Shown here piece after piece: positions 17,672-28,400 of a stretch of 63,204 nt of DNA; the first letter of the stretch is position 1; each line of letters opens with the position of its first letter. The position numbers and the translations under genes are program-made. A model generated the notes under the pieces. The model ran no database searches. It was not told the DNA's origin and saw only the letters and a list, made by a program, of their open reading frames with translations. The DNA is from Halanaerobiales bacterium (GTDB lineage Bacteria > Bacillota_F > Halanaerobiia > DY22613). The stretch is from the NCBI GenBank assembly GCA_023128035.1, contig JAGMES010000010.1:1-63204 (forward strand), written 5' to 3'.

Positions 17672-17757
17672 GCTTTGTTTTGTTTAATTAAGTTAAAATT
17701 TATTTTTGAATATAAATTTTTAGATGATATTATTAATTTTTGTGATAAATAAAGAAA

Positions 17758-17785
17758 GCTATGAGATTATATTTAATCTCATAGC
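17758..17785. terminator. 12-bp hairpin in the 17.5-17.9 kb gap
   Basis: Perfect inverted repeat, arms 17758-17769 and 17774-17785, loop of four. On the minus strand it is followed by TTTCTTTATTT, so it can serve as a second terminator behind the NUDIX gene. The rest of the 385-base gap (17536-17921) holds the sigma-H-like promoter and A/T-rich sequence with no convincing gene. Confidence 0.45.
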
Positions 17786-17895
17786 CAAAATAACAAAAAG
17801 TTTTAACCCTAACCTCCTCATAGCGATTACCCTAAACATTATTTAGTTTATGGCAATATATTGACTATTAATTAATAAAATCCTTTTTATAAAAG

Positions 17896-17923
17896 AAAAA
17901 GTCTCCAATCAGGAGACTTTTTT
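17896..17923. terminator. Terminator of the GNAT-NUDIX operon
   Basis: Stem AAAAAGTCTCC / GGAGACTTTTT with a five-base loop. It overlaps the first bases of the NUDIX stop codon region and has T-runs on both strands. Confidence 0.85.
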
Positions 17924-18542
17924 ATCTATCATTATTCAAAATATCGATAAAATTTTTCATTAACTTTGCGGTAATGCCCCAAATAGTATAATCTTTATAA
18001 TGATAAAAATAAACCGGGTATCTTCCACGACGCCAATCATAATCTTTACCATTAGGGATTAAATGATAAGGAAAATCCTCTTCTAACTGTACAGTTATAT
18101 AAGAAGGGTATGCCGATGGCTGATTATCGATAAAAAACTTAAGTGGAACAGTAAAAATTTCAGCCACTTCATTCTGATTAAACTTGATCTTTTTCCAATC
18201 CTCCACATTTAGCAGACCTGCATAACAGTGAATAATTAAGTTAAAAGGTGATACCATATAATCTAATTCATTAATAATTTCAATCTGTTCAATAGGTATA
18301 TTTAATTCTTCTGAAGTTTCTCGAACAGCAGCATCTTGAAAAGTTTCTCCTGATTCAACTTTACCACCCGGAAACGATATCTCACCTGGTTGAGTATCCA
18401 AATCATTTGATCTGACTTCAAATAATATATGCAACTCTCCATCCACGTTAATCAAAGGTAATAAGACTGAATATTTAGCCTTGATATCTATTGGCATAGC
18501 TTCGCGGTTTTTTATTTTGTTGGTTATATCGTTGATATTCAT
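17922..18542 (-). CDS. NUDIX hydrolase, coenzyme A pyrophosphatase-like
   Basis: A 206-residue NUDIX protein. The NUDIX box is GGKVESGETFQDAAVRETSEE near residues 58-78, with the metal-binding REtsEE. The upstream LDTQPGEISFPGG resembles the NudL/CoAse family signature, which splits CoA into 4'-phosphopantetheine and ADP; other substrates are possible. ATG at 18542 is one base after the GNAT stop and has AAAAGGTGAG, so the two genes are translationally coupled. A longer in-frame start inside the GNAT gene lacks a site. Confidence 0.87.
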   Translation of the reverse strand: MNINDITNKIKNREAMPIDIKAKYSVLLPLINVDGELHILFEVRSNDLDTQPGEISFPGGKVESGETFQDAAVRETSEELNIPIEQIEIINELDYMVSPFNLIIHCYAGLLNVEDWKKIKFNQNEVAEIFTVPLKFFIDNQPSAYPSYITVQLEEDFPYHLIPNGKDYDWRRGRYPVYFYHYKDYTIWGITAKLMKNFIDILNNDR

Positions 18543-18543
18543 T

Positions 18544-19098
18544 TTACTCACCTTTTCTTTTTTGCCAATCCTTTGCCAGCATTCCATATACAACATGATC
18601 TACATAGTGACCGCAAAGAAACTCTGCTTCTCTAATGATTCCTTCTTGAACAAAGCCTAATCTTTCAGGAATTGCTCTACTTTTATAATTTTGTTCAGCA
18701 CATCTTATTTCTACTCTGTTAAAATTTAACTCTAAAAATGCATAATCCACCATAGCTTCACATGCCGTTGTCATAATTCCTTTTCCTTGAAAATCTTTAC
18801 TAAGCCAATATCCAATACTGGTAGATTTAAGAGCTGAATTAAATGCATGGTATCCAATAACTCCTGCTAGTTTATCTTGATACCAGATTCCAGCTTGGAA
18901 ACCGTTGTTTGATGCGAATTGTTTAAGGGTGCTTTCGATAAATGCTTTTGTGTCGGCAACAGTTTTGGTGCCATCTACCCAAGGGAGCCATTCTCTGAGA
19001 TATGGGCGACATGAGTCGGTTAGGGTAAAGAGCTCTTCGGCGTGGTTGAATTGGAGTAGACGTAGGTTGGTAGTGGTGTTGATTTGGTGTTTGAACAT
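18544..19098 (-). CDS. GNAT-family N-acetyltransferase (RimJ/RimL, YdaF-like)
   Basis: A 184-residue acetyltransferase. The acetyl-CoA loop is SKDFQGKGIMTTACEAM near 105-121 and the RimJ/RimL signature is NYKSRAIPERLGFVQEG near 138-154. The family acetylates protein N-termini (ribosomal proteins S5, L7/L12, S18) or small molecules. ATG at 19098 is chosen since GGAGTG lies about eight bases upstream; a GTG three codons earlier overlaps that site. First gene of a two-gene unit with NUDIX. The first 65 or so codons are clearly richer in G+C than the rest of the gene and the neighbourhood. Confidence 0.88.
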   Translation of the reverse strand: MFKHQINTTTNLRLLQFNHAEELFTLTDSCRPYLREWLPWVDGTKTVADTKAFIESTLKQFASNNGFQAGIWYQDKLAGVIGYHAFNSALKSTSIGYWLSKDFQGKGIMTTACEAMVDYAFLELNFNRVEIRCAEQNYKSRAIPERLGFVQEGIIREAEFLCGHYVDHVVYGMLAKDWQKRKGE

Positions 19099-19168
19099 AT
19101 AAATCACTCCTTTTGTTTAATGAAAATTTATAGTTAATATTTCTTATTTTCGATGATCTTTCATCAAT

Positions 19169-19195
19169 ATATTCTCGTAAAGAATTATTTTTCCT
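19169..19195 (-). promoter_or_regulatory. Sigma-H-like promoter of the GNAT-NUDIX operon
   Basis: Minus-strand AGGAAAA (19189-19195), 14-base spacer, GAATAT (19169-19174), preceded by TGC. Same layout as the promoters at 17645 and 22319. The leader to the GNAT start is about 60 bases. Confidence 0.6.
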
Positions 19196-19196
19196 G

Positions 19197-19225
19197 CAAA
19201 AAAGATGAGCTCGAATAAGCTCATC
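19197..19225 (-). terminator. Second terminator behind mcrC
   Basis: Minus-strand stem GATGAGCT / AGCTCATC with a six-base loop (19204-19225), followed by TTTTTT. It directly abuts the sigma-H-like promoter of the GNAT gene. It shares GATGAGC arms with the hairpin at 22357-22381. Confidence 0.75.
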
Positions 19226-19270
19226 CTAGTTTCATGTAATGACAAAGTTATTACATCGAATTTAATATAC

Positions 19271-19305
19271 AAAAAGGTTGAAGCCCAAATGACTTCAACC
19301 CTTTT
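19271..19305. terminator. Terminator of the McrBC operon
   Basis: Stem AAAAAGGGTTGAAG / CTTCAACCTTTTT with an eight- to nine-base loop, T-runs on both strands, about 20 bases past the mcrC stop. Confidence 0.8.
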
Positions 19306-19323
19306 TCTAATAATACTTAAAAT

Positions 19324-20817
19324 TTATTTGCTTATATTCAAGAAATTTCTCCAGCCAGTAATATCCTCACCAATTATTGTAGAGCTTTCTTCAATCTTAA
19401 CTCCCATCGGAGCAGCAGTTAAAATAACATCTACTCTTCTACTTCCAGAACTCAATGAAGCCCGATGATAAAGCCGATCTCTTCTTTTTAATGATTCCCA
19501 CGTTTGCTGTGAACAAGGATAAACAAGACAACTAACTATTCTTTTAGTGGAATAAAGAGTTGAATAAGCTAATATCTGAAGTAAATCTTCCCTGTGACGT
19601 TCTTTAAGGTAATCATCCAACTTATCCCAATGATTAACGCTTAATTCTTCCCAATGCCCTTTATATTTTGCATCAAGAATAATTGTCTCATTTTCTCTTT
19701 CTAAAACCAAATCAGGTAAAAGATATTTTTGAGAGCCCAAATATGACGGCTCCCAACTAATTGGAGCAATAGTTTCTCTTTTTCTACCAGTTCGAATTCT
19801 CCCTCCAATTTGTACTGCTAATCTTTCAGTAATAGTTTCAAGCCACGCTTCAAAAAATTCTTCCATTGACATAATCCACGGCAACCCCTGTAAATCTCCA
19901 AGGCCAGCAAGACCACGATCTTCAATTGTCCATTCCATAGCTTGCAAACCATTATGAAAAATCTCTCGCTTAAATGGCCCATGAGACCATGATTGCATAA
20001 GCATAGGAGAAGGCCTTTTTGGTACTACACTTCTAACCTGTTCTAATAAAGAATGACATAACGAAATAAGTTGTAATACAAATACTCCAGAATTCCGTTG
20101 ACTTTCTAAGCTTGACAATTGCTTAAGTAATGTAAAATGAATTGCAGATTTTAGTTCTTGATCATCACGTAAATCAGGGTATCGACAAGGTACCTTTAAA
20201 AATTGAGCTGTTGACATCCGTGAAGTCACATAACTTGTCCAGTTAACACTCCCACGTGGGGCAGATAAATCAGATTCACTGTATTCAAATCTTCTTTCTA
20301 AATGATCTAACAGTCTCTGAATTCTTGCAAGTATAATCATTGATAATACCCAAGATGGAATCTTTCTATCTGAACGCGGAAGCAAAGGTAATTCTTTTAT
20401 CGGATTGGGGATTATTCTCCACCCCATCTGAGCAAGCATAGGTCCAATACCTAACCACTCAAACCTCGGTTTTATTATCAAACCATAGTCAGGTTGTCCT
20501 GATGTTGGCGAAAGGAGAGGAAGTGCGCCTACATAATTACTAGATTTTAAAACTAAATCAACTGAATTTCCGTCATAATCGATTGAAGCAGATATCCCAA
20601 AGTCATTTAATATTCCACGGTTTTGTGTAATAAATTGTTTTCCTAAACGTCCTGCTTGAGACCAATAATCACGAGGTCGATCTCCTTTAAGAAAAAATTC
20701 AGATGATATCCTCAAAATAGATGAATCTGTAATTTCAAGACATGGAGATTCTCCCGGTTTATAAGACAAAAGCGGCGATCTAGAATATGACTTTCGACGT
20801 TTCTTTAACTTTGCCAT
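19324..20817 (-). CDS. McrC-type nuclease subunit of a modification-dependent restriction system
   Basis: A 497-residue protein that pairs with the upstream McrB-like GTPase/ATPase. The C-terminal half holds a PD-(D/E)xK nuclease core: LLPDLVLERENE followed by IILDAKYKG near 375-400. The N-terminal half is a weakly conserved recognition/docking region. McrC-type subunits join the AAA ring and cut DNA carrying modified bases. Its ATG is one base after the mcrB stop codon (TAA-A-ATG), so the two are coupled. Two terminators follow. Identification rests on the motif plus the partner; the exact DNA modification recognised is unknown. Confidence 0.83.
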   Translation of the reverse strand: MAKLKKRRKSYSRSPLLSYKPGESPCLEITDSSILRISSEFFLKGDRPRDYWSQAGRLGKQFITQNRGILNDFGISASIDYDGNSVDLVLKSSNYVGALPLLSPTSGQPDYGLIIKPRFEWLGIGPMLAQMGWRIIPNPIKELPLLPRSDRKIPSWVLSMIILARIQRLLDHLERRFEYSESDLSAPRGSVNWTSYVTSRMSTAQFLKVPCRYPDLRDDQELKSAIHFTLLKQLSSLESQRNSGVFVLQLISLCHSLLEQVRSVVPKRPSPMLMQSWSHGPFKREIFHNGLQAMEWTIEDRGLAGLGDLQGLPWIMSMEEFFEAWLETITERLAVQIGGRIRTGRKRETIAPISWEPSYLGSQKYLLPDLVLERENETIILDAKYKGHWEELSVNHWDKLDDYLKERHREDLLQILAYSTLYSTKRIVSCLVYPCSQQTWESLKRRDRLYHRASLSSGSRRVDVILTAAPMGVKIEESSTIIGEDITGWRNFLNISK

Positions 20818-20818
20818 T

Positions 20819-22279
20819 TTATAAACTCTCTATCCACTGTAAATATGAACGAATTGGTTCTGAGAAACCAGCCACATACCCCTGTGATAGATATTCTTCT
20901 AAAAGTGGAGCTAGATTAACTTTAAGAGACCTTGCCGCCTTTTTATCATCTTTTTCAAGAAAATAAGAATGACCTGGTATAAGTTCTAAACCCTCATCTG
21001 AGGCGTACTCAATGAAAATTGATAATAACTCACGATAAGCTTTTTGCATTAATTCATCACTATGTTCCTGTACAACTCTCATTTGAGGCCAAAGCTTTAC
21101 AAAAGCAAACCGTCGCCGAACTGCTACATCTACAATAGCAATACTCCGGTCTGTACTGTTCATAGTCCCTAGTATATGTAAATTATCTGGTAATTCTAAT
21201 TTACTTTCAAAACTTCCACCAAAATCATATGGTAAATTTATGCTTCTATTGATTTCTGCATTTGCCTCAAATAGAAAGATCGCTTCACCCAACACCTTCG
21301 AAAGATCTGCACGATTAATCTCATCTATATGTAAAAGAAAAAGTTTAGATGGATTAGAAACCGCACCTTCAATAGCTTCCATCAAAAAACCTTTTTTAGG
21401 TTCAAAACGGAAGCCCATTCCGTCTGTTGTTGACACCGGAGCCAAACCACCTACAAAATTTTCATAGGTAGTATTGGGATGAAATTGAACTGAAAAACCA
21501 TTATTGTTGTAAGCATTCTTCAATATCTGTAAAGCCATCCTCGTTTTACCTGTACCCGGAGGGCCTTCTAAAACAACAAATCGCCTATCTCTAAGAAGTT
21601 CTAATACTTCATCTTTGTTAAAATCATTCATTAAATGAGAAAAATATGCCAAACGAATCTTTTCTGATTCGTCAGATACTGAACTTAATGGATAGTATCC
21701 ACGTTCCTCAAACGTTAAATCTAAAAAAGCTTTTAATGCTTCTGAAGTAACTTCAATATTTTCAGGCAAGGGAACAAAAAAACCATAAATAACTTTACCA
21801 TACTTTTTAAAGACAGAATCGTACTCCAAAAATAATTTTTTTATATGGCTAGGTATATCCATATCTATGCGAACTGGATCTTGCTTTGCCCATGCAACCA
21901 TTTTTCCTTTACCATACTTTTTATTTAACCAAGAACAAATTGCTTTAACCTTTCGCCCATGTCCAGGGCGTGCAAGTACTTCTTCATCTGGACTTAAACC
22001 CTGCTTGCCAACTACCATTGCAATAAGAGAAGGAGCATCTGATACTGGAAAAATAACAAAACTCATACCGCCATATAGGCCAGAATCAGGATTGGATTTA
22101 TGAATAATTGAAGCAAAAGGAATCGTAGTAGATTCAGGTGTTCGAAAAGACACCACTTTCTGAGCATCTTTACGATACCGTCCTCCCTCAGAGCCAAATA
22201 GTTGAGCAAATGCATTTTGACTTCTCTCTGACCAATTTTCATTTCCATATTCATGGATTAAATTAATTAGTTGTTCCAT
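20819..22279 (-). CDS. McrB-type AAA+ NTPase subunit
   Basis: A 486-residue AAA+ protein. Walker A is GPPGTGKT near 242, Walker B is LLHIDEINRAD near 318, and sensor region MNSTDRSIAIVDVAVRRRF near 380; the MNxxDRS form is typical of McrB. The first 200 residues are a separate domain (SFRTPESTTIPFASI, MSFVIFPVSDAPSLI) that probably reads DNA or modified bases and does not look like the DUF3578 domain I recall from other McrB proteins. AAGGGG precedes the ATG. First gene of the pair, 33 bases behind the predicted start point of a sigma-H-like promoter. Confidence 0.87.
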   Translation of the reverse strand: MEQLINLIHEYGNENWSERSQNAFAQLFGSEGGRYRKDAQKVVSFRTPESTTIPFASIIHKSNPDSGLYGGMSFVIFPVSDAPSLIAMVVGKQGLSPDEEVLARPGHGRKVKAICSWLNKKYGKGKMVAWAKQDPVRIDMDIPSHIKKLFLEYDSVFKKYGKVIYGFFVPLPENIEVTSEALKAFLDLTFEERGYYPLSSVSDESEKIRLAYFSHLMNDFNKDEVLELLRDRRFVVLEGPPGTGKTRMALQILKNAYNNNGFSVQFHPNTTYENFVGGLAPVSTTDGMGFRFEPKKGFLMEAIEGAVSNPSKLFLLHIDEINRADLSKVLGEAIFLFEANAEINRSINLPYDFGGSFESKLELPDNLHILGTMNSTDRSIAIVDVAVRRRFAFVKLWPQMRVVQEHSDELMQKAYRELLSIFIEYASDEGLELIPGHSYFLEKDDKKAARSLKVNLAPLLEEYLSQGYVAGFSEPIRSYLQWIESL

Positions 22280-22318
22280 TGCATACCCCTTTCATAAAAT
22301 CTATTGTCACTAAACATC

Positions 22319-22345
22319 ATATTCTAGTAAAATGTTATATTTCCT
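22319..22345 (-). promoter_or_regulatory. Sigma-H-like promoter of the McrBC operon
   Basis: Minus-strand AGGAAAT (22339-22345), 14-base spacer, GAATAT (22319-22324), preceded by TGC. Third example of the same layout in 5 kb. It begins right after the NRPS terminator. Confidence 0.6.
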
Positions 22346-22349
22346 GCAT

Positions 22350-22382
22350 AAAAAAAGATGAGCCCAATAACTCAGCTCATCT
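22350..22382 (-). terminator. Terminator of the large NRPS gene
   Basis: Minus-strand stem GATGAGC / GCTCATC (22357-22381) with an 11-base interior, followed by seven T residues. About 20 bases after the NRPS stop codon. Confidence 0.8.
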
Positions 22383-22400
22383 CTATCTTAATTCCAATTA

Positions 22401-25400
22401 TCAAACAAACTCAACCTCCATCATATACTCCACAACCTTCACCAAATACTCCTGATCTATCCCAGGCCATTCAAAACCAATTTGCCTTAAATACTCCACT
22501 GTTATAGTCGAATCAATCGTTACACCTGACCTATACTCTGAACTAGGATCAACTTTAAGCTGATAAAGATGCATCAAACCCTGCAGCTTTTCCAACTTAT
22601 CCTGATCTTTTGCAAATGTCCTAACATATTCATCAATTGACAACTCATCTATCACATCTATCTCCAACCCCATCTTAGCCAAGACAGGCAACAGTTCAGC
22701 TAATTTCACTTGATTTTGATTATATACATGAAATACTCTTCCTACGGATTCTTTAGTTTTCATCAATTCTACAATCACTCTACTACACAAATCTATAGGC
22801 GTAAACTCAAAAGGTTGTTCTATCATTTCTGCAGACACACTCTTTAATTCTACTATAGATTTTATTAAATTATAAAACGCATTCTCTCCGATATTCGTCT
22901 GAAAATGTCCATCTCTATATCTTCCTGTCAGATTCCCAACTCTAAAAATCGTTGCATCTAAACCTTCATTCATTGCTTTAAATACCAGATTCTCTGCTTC
23001 AAATTTACTCTTGACATATACATTATCTGCATAATTCTGACCGACATAAAAATCATTTTCAGTAAATACTACATCTTGCTCTCCCTTTACAGCAGTTCCT
23101 GAAACACTCATTGTTGAGATATGATTTAATCTTACTCCATATTTTATTGCAAAATCAATCACTTCTTTTGTTCCTAATACATTCACTTTCTCAAAATCAG
23201 AGTAATTACCAAAATGCTTTACTATCGCAGCAGGATGTAAAATTGAATCAATCTTTGCTCCTAAAGAAATATACTCTTCTTCTGAGAGTCCAAATTGACT
23301 AAAAGTCAGTTCACCTCTAACTACATAAATTCTTTTATCCATCCACTGGTCATACTTACCATCAAAATAGATATCCATTAAGCCTAATAATCGAGTTTTG
23401 GCCCTGTTTTCATCTTCTCCTCGAACCAAGCAATAAATATTGGCATCTGTATTTAACAATAACTCTTCTAATATATGTATTCCTAAAAACCCTGTAGCTC
23501 CTGTTAATAAGACATTTTCAATTTCTAAAGTATCTCCACTAATCGCTATTTCTTGATAACTTTTTATTACCTCTTGAATTACTATAGCTCCTACATCAGT
23601 ACTTTTAGCTTTCGACTCAATTTTAAGATTTCCATTTATCTTATCAGCAAGTTTCTTAATCGTTGGATAGTTGAATAAAGCCTGTACTGTTATATTCCAA
23701 CCAAATGGAACAGCTATAGCTACAACCTTCATTGCTAGTATTGAATGACCACCAAGATTAAAGAAATTATCTTTAATCCCGATCCTCTCTACATTCAGAA
23801 CCGACTTCCATATTCGAACCAAATTTTCTTCGATTTCATTTCTGGGTGCTTCATATTCCACCTTATCTACTAAGTTTTGATCAAGTTCAGGTAAAAGTTT
23901 TTTATTTACTTTACCATTCAAAGTTAAAGGTAACTGCTCTAATCTTACAAAATAAGATGGAATCATATATTCGGGTACTTCTTTTAATAAGTGAGTTCTT
24001 AACTCGGATGTAGATAAATCTTGACCAGAGACTACGTATGCACATAAATACTTATTCCCACTTGAGTCAACTTTATCTATTACCACTGCCTCTTTTACTT
24101 CTTTATGTGCTAATAATTGATTTTCAATCTCACCTAACTCAATTCTAAATCCTCTTATCTTCACCTGATTATCAATCCGTCCCAAAAACTCAATATTGCC
24201 ATCTGGTAGCCATCTAGCCAGATCACCTGTTTTATACATCTTTTCTCCTAAAATCTTAGTTTCTGCAAGAGTAACAAATGGGTTTTTCACAAATTTCTCT
24301 TCCGTAAGTTCCGGACGATTCATATAACCTTTTGCTATACCTACCGTCGTAATACATAATTCACCTACAGCACCTATAGGTACTAGATTTAAATTCTGAT
24401 CGACGATATATACCCTTGTATTAAAGATTGGTTTGCCAATCGGCACAGAATTATAATCACCCTCTCTCGCTTTCCAGATGGTTGCACAAATAGTGGTTTC
24501 CGTTGGTCCGTAGGCATTAATATATTCTACTTTCTCCTTCCAACTGTCAACGAGATCAAAGTTGGTTGCAGAACCTGCAGTAATAATTGTTTTCATGGTA
24601 TGAACGTTTTCTGGATTTACACTATTCAAATAAATTGGGGGTAATGTGGCAATCGTAATCTGACTTAAGTTTAAATATTCTTCAAATCTGGCATAGTCAT
24701 TGATAACCTCTTTACTAAGGATATACAGGGTCGCACCAGTTAATAGTGCCATATAGGTCTCCCAAACAAATGCATCAAATGAACAGGTCGCAAATTGAAT
24801 TATACGATCATTTTCATTCACGCTTAAGTCTTTTTTATAAAGTATCTGTAAGTTCTCGATTCCTTTATGTTCTATCATAACTCCCTTTGGTCTACCTGTC
24901 GTTCCTGATGTATAAATCACATAAGCCAAATCTGTTGGTTTATTTATATTATCTAAGTCCGACTCATCACCAGAATAAAGTCCCTGATCTTCTAAATCTA
25001 TAATTGTACCTGCAAAGTTCGCTTTATCAGCTAGATGCTTTTGTGTCAGCAATATACTAGCATCACTATCTGCCAGTACATATTCAATTCTACCTTTTGG
25101 ATATTCTGGATCAATCGACAAATAAGCCCCTCCTGCTTTCAACGTTCCTAAAAATCCGACGATCATTTCCAGTGAACGTTCAACCATGATAGCAACAATC
25201 TCTTTAGGTTGTACACCTTTTTCTCTCAAAACCCGGGCCAGCTGATTCGCCCTTAAATTCAACTCCCCATAAGTGAGCTCCTTATCTTTAAAGACAACAG
25301 CAATATGATCCGGTCTTTTCTTCACCTGTTCTTCGAATAACTCATGGATCGTTTTTCCTTTTACATCACCGTTATTTGCATTATTAAATTCAACCAGTAA

Positions 25401-28400
25401 TCTTTCTTTCTCTTCCTTAGAAACAATACAAATTTCCTGAACTTTCTGTTTTCCATCAGCCAGCATTGTATCAATTATGTGAATAATACTACTTTTGATT
25501 CTTTCAATCGTATCTCGTTTAAATAATTCAACATTGTAGGCTAAATTAATAACCATTTTTTCTGCACTCATTACTGAAATACTAAAATCATAATTTGTTA
25601 TTTCAAATAAAGATTTTACCCTAACTTCAAAATCTAGATCATTTTCATTTTCAGTAGGATAGTTTTCAAAAACTATAATTGTATTAAAAAGTTCTCCAGA
25701 GTGCTGGCTTAGTTTCTGAATTTCCGCTAAAGAAATATATTCAAAATCTCTGATTTCAATCAATTCACGATTCACTCTTACCAATAGCTTTTCAACTGTG
25801 TCATCTTCTTCTGTTTTAATAACCACCGGTAATGTATTTATTAAGATACCAACAATCTCTTCTACATTCCTAAGCTCAGTTGGTCTTCCAGAAACCGTCA
25901 TACCAAAACAACTCTGATTAGTAGAATTATATTTTTGTAATAAAAGTCCAGTTACTGTCTGAATAAATGCATTGATTGTTACATTATGTTTCTTACAAAA
26001 CTCATTCATCTCTTGCGCCTTTTGTTCATCAAATTCAATCACTTTTGTTGCTGATTTTGTTATTACTTCATTTTTCATTGGCTTCTTATCATACGGACAA
26101 AGTGTTGGTTCAACAAAATCTTTAGTGTAGCTGGCCCAGAATTGAAAAGCTTTATTTTTATTCTGACTTCTTAACCATTCCAAATAGACTGAAAATTGTA
26201 CTGCAGGTTCTGAAGGTAATGATAAGTTATTTGCAAGACAATAATAAATACTAAATAAATCTTCCATGACAATTGTATGACTCCAACCATCCAATAAAAT
26301 ATGGTGGAAACTCCAGCAAATAAAGTATTTTCCTTCTGATACTTTGATCAGCGAAAACCGATTCAGTTTCCCTTTTTCAAAATCAAAATCCTTTACCAGA
26401 TCTTCATCCTTAAATCGTTCTATGTACTCTTCTTTTTCTATACAGCTTAAATTCGAAATATCATACTCATCTATTTCTGCCTCTGCATCCTTTTTTATCA
26501 CCTGAATTGGATTACTTAAACTTTTCCAAATAAAGCGGGTCTTAAACACCTCATATCGATTGACTAACACTTCCCATGCTACTTTAAATTTCTCTATATC
26601 TACCGTTCCTTCAATCTCAAAACAGAACTGCTCATAATAATTTCTACCTTTTTCATTTAAAGTCTTATGATATAACATCCCTTCCTGCATTGGAGTTAAT
26701 TCATACATCTTCACTTTATCCAAATCAAATAATTCTGATAGATAAGCAAAACCTTTTTTATCAATTACATTTTCCAATCCAAAATCTGATGCTGTGTATG
26801 ATTTATGACTTTTATTCAGACAATGTTCTATGATCTGATTTAGATAATCTGCATATCGTACTTGAAGCTGTGTCATTATATTTTTTCCAAAATACTTTGT
26901 ATTGTAATTTAAAGTCAATTGTAATTTTCCATCTCTAATCAATCCAACTAAATCAATTAGATGTATATTTTGATTATCTTTATAAAAATTCATTCCTGCA
27001 TCTTCAGTACAACCAGATAACAAACATTCATTTTTTTTCTCATCATTGTCCAGAAAACCAGCAAATTCTCCTAAATAATTAAATAATATCTCTGGATTCA
27101 TCATCTGCAATTTTTCATCATTCTTCAAATATCTTGCAATCCCAAAGTTGATCCCTTTATTTGGTACTCTACTCAAACTTTCTTTAACTTCTATAATTGT
27201 CTCTTCTATGCTCTCTCTCTTTTCTAGATATACTGGGTACATGCTTGTAAACCAACCTATCGTTCTAGAGAGATCAACACCTTCTAATATTTCTTCCCGA
27301 CCATGCCCTTCTAGATTTATTAAAACATTCTTTATTCCCATCACTTCACTAATGGAAATAATCAAAGCAGATAATAATATATCTTTAATTTCTGTATTAT
27401 ACGCCCAGTTTACTTTTGTCAATAATTTTTCTGTTTGTTCCTCATTGATTTCTATAGCTAAACCCATATAATCTCTTTGAAATCTATCCGTGCTCAAAAT
27501 CTCTGAAAGTGATTTGATTTTTGATACATCAATTTTATTCCAGTATCCTGTATCAACTGCCTCTGTTTGTGCAAAATCATTTAATCTCTGACTCCAGTCT
27601 TTAAAAGATGTTGTCTTTAGTGATAACTCTTTTTCGAGTTTCGAACGATATAAGTTTTCAACATCCTCTAAAAGTATTCTCCACGATACTCCATCAATAA
27701 TAAGATGATGAATTGGAATCAATAAACGTTTACCATTTTCACCAAGATCAAAGATAACTGCTTTTATCAGTAAATCTTTTTCTAAATCAAATTCACCTTG
27801 TATCTTCTCACTAATCACTTTTATCTTCTCTTTTTGATCTGAATATAAATATTTTGATAAATCTATTTTCTTTAATCTAAAATCTATTTCATCGTTCCGC
27901 CGATTGTATTGCAATATTTGACTTCCACCAAACTGATATCTCATCCTTAAAGCATCATGATGCTTAATAACATTCTTAAAAACTGTTTCCAATAATTCTA
28001 CATTTACATCTTCTCTTAAATTAAATAAAAACGTCTGGTTAAAATAATGTTGGTATTTCAAATTCTGTGCAACGAACCATTTTTGAATCGGTGTTAACAA
28101 TACTTCTCCTTCAACCTCTTTTTGAGAAATTATCTCTTTTTCTTTTGTATAATTAACATTCTTCAACAAATTCTTAATAGTTTTATGCCTGAAAATATCT
28201 TTAACCGTTATATTAATTCCTATCTGATTTAATCTGGCCAAAATCTGAATCGCTTTAATCGAATCTCCGCCTAATTCAAAAAAGTTGTCATTGATACCCA
28301 CTTTTTCTAAACCCAATACTTCTCGCCAAAAACTAGCCAGCTTCATTTCAATTTCATTGGTAGGAGCTACATATTCAGTACCTAGATTAATATTTCCATC

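Noticed and set aside
17786..17850. Minus-strand mini-frame of 20 codons that runs into the 17758-17785 hairpin
   Set aside because: The GGAGG in it is inside the frame rather than before a start, and nothing supports translation.
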